The position numbers were made by a program, and so were the translations under genes. 64,000 nucleotides of DNA from Acidithiobacillus acidisediminis (GTDB lineage Bacteria > Pseudomonadota > Gammaproteobacteria > Acidithiobacillales > Acidithiobacillaceae), in NCBI RefSeq assembly GCF_023277115.1, contig NZ_JALQCS010000001.1, forward strand, positions 2,040,001 to 2,104,000, given 5' to 3'. A model generated the notes under the pieces. It did not search any database and had not been told where the DNA came from. It saw only the letters and a list, made by a program, of their open reading frames with translations. The stretch's first letter is position 1; each line of letters begins with the position of its first letter. Of the stretch, positions 31,715 through 42,000 are shown piece after piece.

Positions 31715-32710
31715 ATGAACTACTTCAAACTGTATATCGGTGATTATCAACGCGACACCTCTCACCTGTCATTGGCTGAGCACGGAGCATTTCACATGAT
31801 GCTGCAGTTCTTCTACGCCACCGAGAGGCCGCTCCCCACCGGGAAGGCTCTGTACCGGATGCTCCGCGCGAACACAAAAGCAGAACAAAAAGCGATCGAT
31901 TACGTGTCAAAAACGTTCTGGATTTCGGTTCCAGAGGGGCTGATCAACGAGCGCGCAATCCGTGAGATAGAACAGGGGAACAACAGAAAGCTAATCAACC
32001 AAGAGTCTGGCAGGCGTGGTGGGCGTCCTCAAAAGACGCAAGCTATTGATTCGCAACAAAACAGCATAACCGATTCGGTTTCTGTTTCGGATACCGAATT
32101 GGTTGACAATTCGGTTATGGGTTCGGTTTGTGATTCGGATACCGATATGGTTGGTAGTTCGGTTAGCGAAAACGAAACCGAAACCGAAACCGAGCCAAAA
32201 CCCACAGAAAACCCTATCCATAGCCATAACCATAGCCATAACCATATACCAGAACCAATACCAAGAAATACACATATAGGCGACAGCCAAAAGGGCGAAC
32301 AGAAGGCGTCGCCTTCGCGACGCAAATCTGCGTCTTTGTCGACTCTGACAGTTGGCAAGATGATTTCGGACGTGCCCAACCTGTCGGCAGAAATTGCACA
32401 TGGGTACCTGGAGCATCGGCGGGCAAAGAAAAATCCGCTCACGGATCTTGCCTGGAAGTCCATCGCAAACGAGCTTTTGAAGTACGGCGGAGACCCAAAC
32501 GAGGCACTTTTGTTTGCGGCGAACAAGGGGTGGACCGGGTTCAGGGCGCAGTGGATGGAAAACGAAAAATCTTCTTTGGCGAGAACAAACGGGAAATCTG
32601 CAACCCAGGAAAATTCTGGGGTGAGCGGAAATGGAATACGTGTGTCTGCGCATTCGGGATTCGCACAGCGGGATTACACCAAGGGAATCAATCCAGATGG
32701 GAGCTTTTAA
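31715..32710 (+). CDS. DUF1376 (YdaU-like) replication protein containing an iteron array
   Basis: 331 residues. MNYFKLYIGDYQRDTSHLSLAEHGAFH-type N-terminus (in two overlapping parts) and LLQFFYATERPLP-like segment define DUF1376, found in phage replication proteins. A low-complexity middle (about 120-190; Ser/Asp/Val, Glu/Thr and His/Asn repeats) joins it to a C-terminal domain (SAEIAHGYLEHRRAKKNPLT) like helicase-loader/primosomal proteins. The middle is encoded by strictly 12-bp-periodic DNA. It precedes a DnaC-like gene. Confidence 0.75.
   Translation: MNYFKLYIGDYQRDTSHLSLAEHGAFHMMLQFFYATERPLPTGKALYRMLRANTKAEQKAIDYVSKTFWISVPEGLINERAIREIEQGNNRKLINQESGRRGGRPQKTQAIDSQQNSITDSVSVSDTELVDNSVMGSVCDSDTDMVGSSVSENETETETEPKPTENPIHSHNHSHNHIPEPIPRNTHIGDSQKGEQKASPSRRKSASLSTLTVGKMISDVPNLSAEIAHGYLEHRRAKKNPLTDLAWKSIANELLKYGGDPNEALLFAANKGWTGFRAQWMENEKSSLARTNGKSATQENSGVSGNGIRVSAHSGFAQRDYTKGINPDGSF
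32072..32250 (+). repeat. 12-bp iterons and short tandem repeats, candidate replication origin
   Basis: TTCGG or a one- or two-base variant begins at 32074, 32086, 32098, 32110, 32122, 32134, 32146 and 32158, eight times at exact 12-bp steps. The inverted CCGAAA triplets follow at about 32178-32195, then CATAGCCATAAC repeats (12-bp unit) to about 32246. The coded amino acids vary between units, so the DNA is what is conserved. In lambda the origin iterons also lie inside gene O. Confidence 0.6.
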
Positions 32711-32712
32711 CC

Positions 32713-33489
32713 ATGGGCCAGCCAGTGAAAGTCAATCCAGAAACCGTTTTGGCTGAGGTTCGATCAGCATCTTGCCCGACACATGGGCCATTTGAGTCGC
32801 GGAAATCGGTATTTGCCGGCCAACAAATCTGGACGGATTGCCCGGTGTGCTTTGAGGAATTCGGGCGTCAACAGGTGCGAGACCAGGATTCCGCAAGGCG
32901 TGAGGCGATGCGGGCCAGGGTGATGCAAAACGCCGGCATTCCGCCAAGGTTTGCAAACCGTAAGCTGGAAAACTACATCGCCGAAACGGACGGTCAACAT
33001 CGGGCGTTGCGGATTTCCCAGGACTATGCAGCAAACTTTGCAGATGCGCTTTCCGCAGGGAGAAGCCTGATTTTCTGCGGTTCTCCAGGCACAGGGAAAA
33101 CACATCTGGCCGCTGGCATTGCCCATGCAATCATCGCGCAAGGCTTCACTGCGACGTTCACTACGGCAATGGATGCCATCCGTATGGTGCGGGAAACCTA
33201 CCGCAAGGGATCCGAAAAAACCGAGCGGGAAGTGATCCAGCAGTTTGCCGTTCCTGATCTCACGATCATCGACGAGATGGGTTCCCAACTCAACACCGAA
33301 GCGGAAAAAGTCACCCTGTTCGATCTGGTCAACGCCAGATACCAAGCGCTCAGGCCCATGATTGTCATGAGCAACCTGACGCTTGGCGAGGTGGAACAGT
33401 ACATCGGTGAACGTGCCTTTGACCGGCTTCGTGAGAATGGCGGGCATGCCGTGGTGTTCAACTGGGGAAGCTACCGGAGGCTGTCTTGA
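32713..33489 (+). CDS. DnaC-like helicase loader ATPase
   Basis: 258 residues from ATG 32713. A Cys zinc motif (CPTHGPFESRKSVF...CPVC) in the N-terminus, IPPRFANRKLENYI, Walker [21 protein letters not shown], Walker B DLTIIDEMGSQ, and the sensor-like IVMSNLTLGEVEQYIGERAF. It loads the host DnaB helicase at the element's origin. It directly follows the DUF1376 gene. Confidence 0.88.
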   Translation: MGQPVKVNPETVLAEVRSASCPTHGPFESRKSVFAGQQIWTDCPVCFEEFGRQQVRDQDSARREAMRARVMQNAGIPPRFANRKLENYIAETDGQHRALRISQDYAANFADALSAGRSLIFCGSPGTGKTHLAAGIAHAIIAQGFTATFTTAMDAIRMVRETYRKGSEKTEREVIQQFAVPDLTIIDEMGSQLNTEAEKVTLFDLVNARYQALRPMIVMSNLTLGEVEQYIGERAFDRLRENGGHAVVFNWGSYRRLS

Positions 33490-33698
33490 TGCGCGAATGT
33501 GCAGCGCAGAATAACAGCCAACCGATATTTCTTGATGCGGGGCTACCTAATGGTGTTTTGGAAAACCTAGATTCAGAAAGAATTTTTGAAAAATTGCTTT
33601 CTGAGCATGGACAAAAATCTTTTGCTTTGTGGAGTAAATCCCATCGCTTGATGAAGGAAAAAGAACTGCAACATTGGCCATCACAGGAGACTGAGTAA
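33489..33698 (+). CDS. Small unknown protein
   Basis: 69 residues from ATG 33489, overlapping the dnaC stop (TGATG). Acidic helix (LDSERIFEKLLSEHGQKSFA). No family recognised. Confidence 0.4.
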   Translation: MRECAAQNNSQPIFLDAGLPNGVLENLDSERIFEKLLSEHGQKSFALWSKSHRLMKEKELQHWPSQETE

Positions 33699-33866
33699 AT
33701 GGACATCCCGGTAATTGAACCCGCTGTTATTTCCAGATACGTGCCAGAGCACAGGGAAGAATATCTGCCACCAAAAACATTCAGGAGAACAGACACGCTT
33801 GTTCAGGGAGCACCTTCTACCACCAAGGGGAAAGCCAAAGGCAAGGCTCGCGGGGTGCAGAAATGA
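33699..33866 (+). CDS. Small basic-tailed unknown protein (55 aa)
   Basis: From ATG 33699 with AGGAGACTGAGTAA before it. MDIPVIEPAVISRYVPEHRE and a Lys/Gly-rich end (TKGKAKGKARGVQK). Its stop overlaps the next ATG (ATGA). No family recognised. Confidence 0.5.
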   Translation: MDIPVIEPAVISRYVPEHREEYLPPKTFRRTDTLVQGAPSTTKGKAKGKARGVQK

Positions 33867-34918
33867 GTGAGATTTTCGATAACGGTGTGCGCTTTTGCAC
33901 CTTGTACCGCCAGGACCGAACCCCGCGCGAAGAGGCTGAGTTCAACCGGCTATTCAAGTGGGCCTACGAAGAAGCCTTTGGTGTGGTTTCCTACATTGCC
34001 CGCAAGGCGGGACTGTCGGACATCGACATGCTTTCCGACAGTGCAACCACGCTGCTTGACTTTTGCGCCCGCAGCTACGATTGCGAGGGAAAGAAAACGC
34101 TATTCGCTTTCTTCCGCAACATTGCGCACGCCTACCTTTTGAAACATCGCGATTTTCTGTCTTTCTCGAAGCGTCTGACCCAGGTTGGATACGAGAGTAC
34201 CGACTACCTGACACGGCAGATGTACGGGAACCCCGACGAAACCTGCTCCAAGCCCATTCATGCATCGCCGGAAGCAGAGTGCCAGGATGTCTTTGTCAAC
34301 CTGTCTGAAGACAACCTTGACCCATTGTATGCCGCGGAATGGGGCAATAATGGTCACCTCTACGATGAAGATCCTGAGCCGGAAGGGGACGACGATGATC
34401 TTTACTCCGCGGCTACGGCGGAGCCGGTTTCCCTGTCGACCTGGGTGGAGCGTACCATCGCCTATATCGACGTGGCAGATATTCCCCCGCCAACGCTTGC
34501 GCGTCGTGCACAACAGATCGTTGATCAACTGCAAGATGTCAGCGGTTCCCCTATCGCGGACATCGCCAAGCGGCTCATGACCCGTGCCGGATCAGGATGC
34601 AGCATCTCCAGAACCCTGCTGTTCGCCATGGCTTCCTTTCTTGACCCGAAACGGCATGAGAAGACCGTCGAAAAGATCCGTCCTTTCTTGCTTGCATCCC
34701 CAGCGGAGACCATGGACCTGGGATTGCAGATCGATACGGGAGATTTGCTCCATGGCCGGGTGCCTGCGCGTAAGCCGGTGGCCCCGATGAGAGAAGATGC
34801 AACGCTCGGGCAGAAAGATGATGTGGCGGAAAAACGCCGCCAGCGACGTCCGGCGAAAAAGTCCGCGGCTTTTGTGCCATCTGTGCAAATCGATCTGCAG
34901 TTGGGGTTGGCGTCGTGA
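33863..34918 (+). CDS. Unknown protein with sigma-factor-like N-terminus
   Basis: 351 residues. The first about 100 (FNRLFKWAYEEAFGVVSYIA, then DSATTLLDFCARSYDCEGKK, FFRNIAHAYLLKHRDFLS) resemble sigma-70 region 2: helices, an acidic patch, and an FxxxxxNIAxAYL segment. An acidic linker (PEPEGDDDDL) and a helical/basic C-terminus follow. It may be a phage-type late regulator; the resemblance is weak and by eye only. Its end overlaps the Dam start. Confidence 0.45.
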   Translation: MSEIFDNGVRFCTLYRQDRTPREEAEFNRLFKWAYEEAFGVVSYIARKAGLSDIDMLSDSATTLLDFCARSYDCEGKKTLFAFFRNIAHAYLLKHRDFLSFSKRLTQVGYESTDYLTRQMYGNPDETCSKPIHASPEAECQDVFVNLSEDNLDPLYAAEWGNNGHLYDEDPEPEGDDDDLYSAATAEPVSLSTWVERTIAYIDVADIPPPTLARRAQQIVDQLQDVSGSPIADIAKRLMTRAGSGCSISRTLLFAMASFLDPKRHEKTVEKIRPFLLASPAETMDLGLQIDTGDLLHGRVPARKPVAPMREDATLGQKDDVAEKRRQRRPAKKSAAFVPSVQIDLQLGLAS

Positions 34919-35808
34919 AGGGCCCAATCCCTTACCTGGGCGGGAAAGGGAGAGTCGCGGACAAGATTCTCCCGATGCTTCCGCATCCGGATCGCCGGCA
35001 CACCTATGTTGAGCCCTTTTGCGGCGGTGCCAGCCTGCTATTTGCCCGCAAGCCCATTGGCATCGAGGTCATCAATGACCGCAATGAGGACGTTGTCCAT
35101 TTCTTCCGGGTCTTGCAAAGACGCGGGAATGAACTGCGCGAATTCCTGCAGAACGTGCCCTATGCGCGGGCAGTGTATCAGCAATGGTCCGATCCGAAGT
35201 ATGCCGCGGCAGATGACATCGAGCGGGCTGCCCGTACCTTCTTCCTCGCCAGGGCCACTTTCATGGCCGAAGTGCAGCGGCCGGAAGACCGGACGCCTGC
35301 AGGATTTGCAGTGGCAAAGTATCTGGACAACCGTGCAAGGTCCATGAAAAACAAGGTGGATGATGACCTTTTGACGATCCGTGACCGGCTGCGTCATGTG
35401 GTCATCGAAAATGAAGATGCGTTGGGCATCATCGACCGGTACGACAGCGAATATGCGGTTTTCTATTGTGATCCGCCCTATCTTCCGGAGACCAGAAAGA
35501 GCGGTGGATACACCCACGAGTACGACGCAGAAGACCATCAGGCGTTGTTGGAGAAACTGCTGCAAAGCCCTGGGTATATGGCTTTGTCGGGCTACGCCAA
35601 CCCCCTGTATGCCGATGTCCTGGAATCCCGTGGATGGGAGCGTCGGGACTTCGCCTGGCACTGCAATACCGTGCGCAATTTCAGTGGCGATGTGCCCGAT
35701 GAGGATGCCAAGCGGACAGAGTCCGTATGGTTGAATCCCCGCCTTTCTGAATATCACCAGAGAAACAACAAGCGCCAGCAATCGTTGCCGTTGCTGGCTT
35801 GTGTCTGA
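34915..35808 (+). CDS. dam: D12-class DNA adenine N6-methyltransferase (Dam-like)
   Basis: 297 residues from GTG 34915, overlapping the previous stop. PIPYLGGKGRVADKIL is motif X, VEPFCGGASLLFARK motif I, and VFYCDPPYLPET motif IV with catalytic DPPY. C-terminal HCNTVRNFSGD is typical of the phage D12 group. Likely methylates GATC-like sites, protecting the element or timing its replication. Confidence 0.88.
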   Translation: MKGPIPYLGGKGRVADKILPMLPHPDRRHTYVEPFCGGASLLFARKPIGIEVINDRNEDVVHFFRVLQRRGNELREFLQNVPYARAVYQQWSDPKYAAADDIERAARTFFLARATFMAEVQRPEDRTPAGFAVAKYLDNRARSMKNKVDDDLLTIRDRLRHVVIENEDALGIIDRYDSEYAVFYCDPPYLPETRKSGGYTHEYDAEDHQALLEKLLQSPGYMALSGYANPLYADVLESRGWERRDFAWHCNTVRNFSGDVPDEDAKRTESVWLNPRLSEYHQRNNKRQQSLPLLACV

Positions 35809-35831
35809 GCACCAACTACCAGGAGGAAATC

Positions 35832-36743
35832 ATGTTGGAACTTATTCCAATCCAGCGCAATGCCCAAGGGGAAGCTACAGTCAACGCCAGAGACCTGCAC
35901 GCTTTTCTTGGCGTTGGGAAGGTCTTTGCAGCCTGGATCAAAGATAGAATCCAGAAATTCGGCTTTGTAGAAGGTCATGACTTTGTTTTTAAGCATGATT
36001 TGAGCGTTCCAAATTCGGAAAGCTCAAAAGCCAGAGCTCAACACATCATCGAATATCATCTTTCCCTCGACATGGCCAAGGAGCTTGCCATGGTCGAACG
36101 CACAGCCAAAGGAAAAGAGGCTCGGCAATACTTTATCGCCTGTGAGAAGGAATATTGGCGGATGGTGAATAACGAGTCCGCCAAACCGCGGGCGCTGTCC
36201 ATCAGCGAGCGGTTCTTTGGCGGGCTGCCGAACGATGTTGTCCTGGCGGATTTCCAACTGATCCTGGCCCTGAACAAGGCTAGTCCCGGTGTAGACGAGA
36301 ATCAGGCGTTTTTGGGTGCCGTGGGGCAGATGGAAGCCATGGGGATCCAACTTCGCCCATTGCTTGGCCCGCAGGCTCTCGCCCTCGAATCTCCACATCG
36401 CTATGCCGAACTGCGGCCAACAGATATCGCCAGGCGATTCGGTATCCTGCGTCGGGACGGCAAGGAAGACCCCGCAGCCGTAAACCGCTTGCTGGCTGAT
36501 CTTGGATTCCAGACGCGCACAGCCAAAGAAACTTTGGCATGGACACCCACCAAGAAAGGCTGGCCGTTTGCCGTTGTAAAGGACGTGCCTAACGCCACGG
36601 TGCAAGGCGGCCGCCCCGTACGCCAGCTGTTCTGGAAGGAAACGCTGCTGGAGATGGTCGAGGTACAAGAGTCCTTCGAGCAGTTTGGTCGCCTGCGGAT
36701 GCGGGAAGTACGCAAGCCGCAGCTTTCCCTGGAACTGCATTAA
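35832..36743 (+). CDS. Phage antirepressor (AntA/AntB family)
   Basis: 303 residues from ATG 35832, with AGGAGGAAATC before it. IQRNAQGEATVNARDLHAFL, FAAWIKDRIQKFGF and HLSLDMAKELAMVERTAKGK make up the AntA domain. A C-terminal DNA-binding-like region follows (TDIARRFGILRRDGKEDPAA, TKKGWPF). It probably counteracts the CI-like repressor. Confidence 0.82.
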   Translation: MLELIPIQRNAQGEATVNARDLHAFLGVGKVFAAWIKDRIQKFGFVEGHDFVFKHDLSVPNSESSKARAQHIIEYHLSLDMAKELAMVERTAKGKEARQYFIACEKEYWRMVNNESAKPRALSISERFFGGLPNDVVLADFQLILALNKASPGVDENQAFLGAVGQMEAMGIQLRPLLGPQALALESPHRYAELRPTDIARRFGILRRDGKEDPAAVNRLLADLGFQTRTAKETLAWTPTKKGWPFAVVKDVPNATVQGGRPVRQLFWKETLLEMVEVQESFEQFGRLRMREVRKPQLSLELH

Positions 36744-36819
36744 GGCGAGGTCGTTTTCGCCGCCGCTATACCATCGGCCCCCGTCTATACCCAACCAGAC
36801 AGCGTTTTGGGGGTGCCAC

Positions 36820-39048
36820 ATGGAAAGTCAGACGAAGGAAAAGCGGCGGGATCTGCGGATGGAGCTTGCGGATCGGCTGATCGAACAGATCGAGTCCGGA
36901 AATGCGCAATGGCAGCGCCCTTGGGAACCCGGAGAAGTGCTGCCGCCAGTAAATGCAGTTACCGGGAAGCCTTATCGCGGGGTGAATTACCAGAATCTCC
37001 TGCTCTTTTCCCCGGACCCGTCTGATAACCGTTGGGCCACCTACAAGCAGGCCGAAGCGCAGGGTTGGCAGGTCCGCAAGGGGGAGCATGGGATTTCCAT
37101 CGAGAAGTGGTCCGAGTTTGAGCGTAAGCTGACCGAAGCCGAAAAAGAGGAGAAGCGGGCCGCCGGTCTTTCCGAAGTCCCGGATACTGAGAAGCGCTTT
37201 GGCGTCAAGTATTACACGGTTTTCCACGCCTCGCAGATCGATGGCATCCCTCCCATCGAGCGTCCAGATCGGGATCATGAACTGGAAGGCAAGCCGGACC
37301 CGCGTATCGAGGGCCTGGCAGAAGCCATGGGTGTTGAGGTCCGCAGGGGCGGCAGCAAGGCTTTCTATCGCCCTGGTGCGGATTTTGTGCAAATTCCCAT
37401 GGCAGAGGACTTCCATACGGCCAAGGGCCACGATACGGTTTTCCTGCACGAGCTTTCCCATGCTACCGGCCACGAAAGCCGCTTGAGTCGTGAGATCAGC
37501 AATCCTTTTGGTTCTGAAAAGTATGCCCTGGAAGAACTGCGGGCGGAGATGTCGGCGGCCATGACGGCGGCAGCCTTGGGTATTGGTTTTGACCCTGCCG
37601 CTCAGGGCAAAGAGGAAGGCCGCGAAACGGAAACAAGCGCGGCATATCTGGCCGGTTGGCTCAAGGCCCTGCCCGACAAGGACCGCAAGCAGATCCTCAT
37701 GCAGGTCATCAAGGACGCGCAGGGTATTTCGGATTACCTGCTGGAGCGCACGCCTGAGATCGATCTTGCCGCGCCAGAACAGGCGCGCACAAAGGAAGCC
37801 GATAAAGACACCGTTCGCCTCATTCTGACGCATCGGAAGGACTTGAAAGAGCAGGTTGAGCAAGACCTGAGCGCAGACGGCACGCGCATGGAGGTTACGC
37901 GCAGCATTCCGGTATCCGAAGTGAAAGGGCGGTTGCTGGATTTTGCGCAAAGTGCCTACCGTATCGAAACGGAAAACTATGGCCCCGTATGGGTGGAAAC
38001 GGGTTTCCGTCTCGGTGAGATGGAAGACCCCCTGGTTCTCTTTGCTCGTGAGTCCATGCGCGAAGGCCGGACGGTCGCCCTTACTGTCAGCGAAGACGGC
38101 AAGACCACAACGCTGGAAGACCCGGAGACTCCCGGACGCGCGTTTGCGACCGTGCATGAACGCCCTGCACGTCCGTTCGCCCTCATGGATGACCTGGTGA
38201 TTTTGGACAGCAAATCGAACCAGGGCCGTCCCGTAAGCGGAAAACTGGTGGAAGTCTATGCCGAGAATCAGGTAGAGCTGATGCGGGATGATGGTACACA
38301 CGTTTATGTGGGCGGTCCCGGCCAAGCCTACTCACCGGAACTCATGGAACAGATGGACGCCATGCGTGGCCGGATGGTGGAGGTAGGACTGAATGGGAAC
38401 GGACGGATGCAGGTGGTTCCCGCTCCCGAAATCGAGATGTCTGCTCCGGTCTTGTCTACAGAAAAGCCTGTCCCGCAGGTTGGTGACCGGATTTTTTTCA
38501 CCCCTATCGTCAACGGCAAGCCCGACCCAGAGTTTTCTGGGTCTGGGAAAGTCCTGCACATCGAGGACAAAGATGCCGAGCGGTATGGCAGGAAACTCAC
38601 TGTCGAGCTAGACAACAGAAATGGTCTGAATGCCGTTATCGATGAGCGGTTTGTCGAGATGCAAGTTTTGCAGCAAGCGGCCGAAATCAAGGCGCCAGAG
38701 GCAGAAAAGCCTCGACAGGATTTGCAGGCATTGCTGGGTTCCATAAAAGGCAAAGAGATCAGTTTGCACAATGGCAAAGTGGTCGATGCTTACCAGTATC
38801 TGGATCAGGGCTTGAAGCGCGGATACGACATCCAGGTCGGTTCTGGCAAGGATGGTGAGATCCGTTGGGCGAATGGTGAAAAGGTTGGGGGCTTGGTGCC
38901 AGAGGCTCTGGCTCCGGTTCTGCGGTCTGCGCAACCGGAAGCCGGTAAAAGCCTTGGGGATACCTTGCGTGCAGAGATGGCAAAAATGCAGTCGCTAGAG
39001 GTATCGAAAGCTCCGCAAAAGAAAGCGGCAGCTTTGGAAATCGCCTGA
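36820..39048 (+). CDS. Large polyvalent protein with ArdC N-terminus and metallopeptidase motif
   Basis: 742 residues from ATG 36820. The N-terminal ArdC/DUF1738-type ssDNA-binding domain: GNAQWQRPWEPGEVLPPVNA, GKPYRGVNYQNLLLF, RWATYKQAEAQGWQVRKGEH. Then the zinc-peptidase-like MPTase domain with HDTVFLHELSHATGHESRLS. The C-terminal 400 residues are modular (DKELTVELDNRNGL-like beta domains; LQALLGSIKGKEISLHNGKV). ArdC proteins guard incoming single strands against restriction; such multidomain forms occur on conjugative elements and phages as entry factors. Confidence 0.75.
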   Translation: MESQTKEKRRDLRMELADRLIEQIESGNAQWQRPWEPGEVLPPVNAVTGKPYRGVNYQNLLLFSPDPSDNRWATYKQAEAQGWQVRKGEHGISIEKWSEFERKLTEAEKEEKRAAGLSEVPDTEKRFGVKYYTVFHASQIDGIPPIERPDRDHELEGKPDPRIEGLAEAMGVEVRRGGSKAFYRPGADFVQIPMAEDFHTAKGHDTVFLHELSHATGHESRLSREISNPFGSEKYALEELRAEMSAAMTAAALGIGFDPAAQGKEEGRETETSAAYLAGWLKALPDKDRKQILMQVIKDAQGISDYLLERTPEIDLAAPEQARTKEADKDTVRLILTHRKDLKEQVEQDLSADGTRMEVTRSIPVSEVKGRLLDFAQSAYRIETENYGPVWVETGFRLGEMEDPLVLFARESMREGRTVALTVSEDGKTTTLEDPETPGRAFATVHERPARPFALMDDLVILDSKSNQGRPVSGKLVEVYAENQVELMRDDGTHVYVGGPGQAYSPELMEQMDAMRGRMVEVGLNGNGRMQVVPAPEIEMSAPVLSTEKPVPQVGDRIFFTPIVNGKPDPEFSGSGKVLHIEDKDAERYGRKLTVELDNRNGLNAVIDERFVEMQVLQQAAEIKAPEAEKPRQDLQALLGSIKGKEISLHNGKVVDAYQYLDQGLKRGYDIQVGSGKDGEIRWANGEKVGGLVPEALAPVLRSAQPEAGKSLGDTLRAEMAKMQSLEVSKAPQKKAAALEIA

Positions 39049-39071
39049 TTCATTCTGCTGGAGCGAAAAAG

Positions 39072-42000
39072 ATGGCTGACATTACTTTGGAAGACATGGA
39101 TTTTGGTTTCGATTCTCCGGAGCCAGAAAAATCGGCAATTGCCATTGGCGATTTTGTGGTCTTGCGTGACTTTGATGATCTGCCATACACAACTGGTTAC
39201 GTTGTGGGGAACGTCATCGATCAGGAAGTATGGCTGATGAAAGTGGCCCGCGCAGCGGACGATGGATTGCGAATCCACCCGGGAGAGATTTTTTCGGCTG
39301 ATCATGTCCAGGGCCACCTTGTAAGCCAGGTAAAAGGCGTTGTTTCGTCTGACCTTGCTGCAGAATCCGCGCTCGACGTGAACATCAACGGGCAAAGCAG
39401 CATCATCGTCCCGAACGCTCCAAAAGCGCAGATCATTTCCTCTTTGATGCGGATGGACGAGCAGGAAAGGTTGCCGATCGAATATCCCGGATCAGACCGG
39501 ATGGCTTTGCCCATCGTAATCATGACGAATGCCGATTATTATCAGGAACGCATTCGCGATCTCGGCGATGGTTTGACTCGCAGGGTCATCCCGAGCAAAG
39601 AAATCTCCGGTGTTCTGGACTTCGTTAATGCGGCCGGATTCGTCCTGGATACCGCAGATGGTCGTGTCTATTTGAGCACGGGGCGGGAGATCTCTGAAGA
39701 GGACATGACCTGGCTCAAGTCCATCGAGGAAAAGCATGGGCAGGTAGTTTTCCAGGCGGAAGATAACGGCGTCCGGATACAGGATTTGGAAACTGGCAGA
39801 TCCATCCTCCAGACTGGGCCTGAGATGATCCATGAGCATCTGATGGACGAAATCATCCTGTATCGTGACGAAGGTGTTTTTGGTGCTTCCAGGACCACAA
39901 ATACCGTCTCCGGCATTGTCTTTGCCGTGCACAATGAATCCTCTGTCGAGATGGTCGCGGAAGATGGTGGGCATTTTCTGGTACATGGCCCCCGCCCGAT
40001 GACCCCGGAACAGGAAGAAAGCCTGAAACAGGCTGCGCAGGATGGCGCACGGGTAAAAATCGACTATTCGGAGAGTCACTGGGGTGAGGTCGCAAGGGTG
40101 AATGAACTGCAGGCCTCTCGTGATCCACTGCTGACCAGCGTGCCCATGAACCTGGCCCCGTTTATAGGCAATCGCCAGGTAGAGGCGACGGAGCATTTGT
40201 TGCGGCGTAGTGAAGAACGGCAGTTCTACTCTGACAAGATGCGGGAGCTTTCTGCCATCGTGCAGTCTATGCCATCCACCTATGAGACGGACGGCAAACC
40301 GGATGCTGAGCGCCCTGTCAGCCTGCGCTATTTCGGGCCTGGGGACCAGCAATGGTTCATCATTGAGAAGGACCGCGGAGATCCGGAGAACAAGGATTTT
40401 GGGCAGACCCAAGCCTTCGGTCTGGCAGATCTGGGCATGGGTTTCCCCGAGATGGGCTACATCAATATCGAGGAGATCACCCGTCTTGGCGCGGAACTCG
40501 ATTACCACTTCACGCCCACGACGCTTCTGGAGGTCAAGAAGGAGCATTACCCGGAACTGGTGCAGGACACGGCCCCTGCGCTGGATGCCGATCTGGTGGC
40601 GCACCTGGAGACCCGCAATCGCGTTCGGCAGGGAGAATTGGGGGCCGACGGACTGCCGTTCAGCGGTGGATCGGAAGGATTCCCCGGTGGTCTTCCTACC
40701 GGGCTGGGCGGCGACCCGATTGCCAATGCAGAAGCATTCTTGCGCAACCATGTCATGCGAAATCCGGAGCAGGCTGCACAATGGGTAGCGGCATTGCGCG
40801 GCAACCCCGAGGAATACGCGCAAGCGTCTGGCCTGGAAGGGGATAACATCCGCCTCATCGCCGCCCAGATGGAAGGTGGCATCAACCGAATTCGCAGCCC
40901 ACGAGTCGGCGATCTGGTGCGCTTCGAACCGCACGACAAAGACCCGTTGCACGGCGAACCCTACTCTGGTCGGGTCATCGACGCGCTGGATACCAGCGGC
41001 GGGGACATTCGCTATCACCTGCGGGCGGAGACTGGTCAGGATAGGGGCACAGAGGCCACGGTCTATGGCCTCAATGGCTCGTTCCGCCTGATCGACCTGG
41101 AGCAAGCCTATGGCTTTGACCGGAATGCACCGGAACACCTGTCGCCAGAGCAAAAAGCGCTTGCAGAGTACTGGGCATTTTACGACCAGATGCCAGAGCG
41201 GGCAGAAAAGCTCATGGAAAGGATGGATGAGCGGGCAGAAAAGCTGGCTCCTGCGGATTTCCGCGGCTACTCGGAATGGATGCGGGATTTCTCCAAAGAT
41301 GCGGAAAAGGTTTTTGGCATCATAGCTGAAGGACCGAATCGCGGTGCAGCCGAGCCAGAAATGAAACTCTCCGATGCTTTCCCTGGGAAATACATTGGGG
41401 ACTTTCCAGAAGTGCAGGCGGCGCGTCGGCAGGCTGCGCACGTCGGCGAACAACTCAGCGAGTTTGGGGAAAACTTCCGTGAGCGCTTCCGTGAGCGGCT
41501 GAAAGCGTACGGCGCTGACTTGGTGAAAGCCAACGATTTCAAAAGTCAACAAGAAATGATTCTGGCCACCTACTGGAAGCACGGCATTGAGGCCGGGCCA
41601 GACAGCCCCATGGTAGGTAAATTGCTTACGGCCGTGGAAAACAAGGACCTCAAGACGATGCTGCCCTGGATTGGGCATAACAGCCAGAATCCTGCCACCG
41701 AAGAGGCGTTTACCCGCCTGACCGGCGTTGCTTTGGGCAAAACCCAGAAAGCGCGTGTGGAGCAACTGGAAGCATGGGCCGGGCCCGAGCGCGTGGAGGC
41801 TTTGCATAAGGAACGATCCGATCTGGCAAAAGCCAGGGCTGAGGAGGAGCCACGCAAGGACTTGCGTCGGGCTTTCGATGCCTTGTATGGCATGAGCGTT
41901 CAGGTTTCCGCGAACAGTACAGAAATATTGGACGGCCAAAAATGGATTGAGTACAAGGTGGCAGAAGGCTACACCCACGTGATAAGCCGCAAGCGGGGAG

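Noticed and set aside
32219-32250. Short CATAGCCATAAC repeats considered as a CRISPR array
   Set aside because: There are no spacers: the units are directly tandem and lie inside a coding sequence. Treated as part of the iteron region.
36766-38325. A 519-codon minus-strand ORF opposite the ArdC-type gene
   Set aside because: It has low-likelihood composition and no motif, whereas the plus frame carries ArdC and HELSHATGH.
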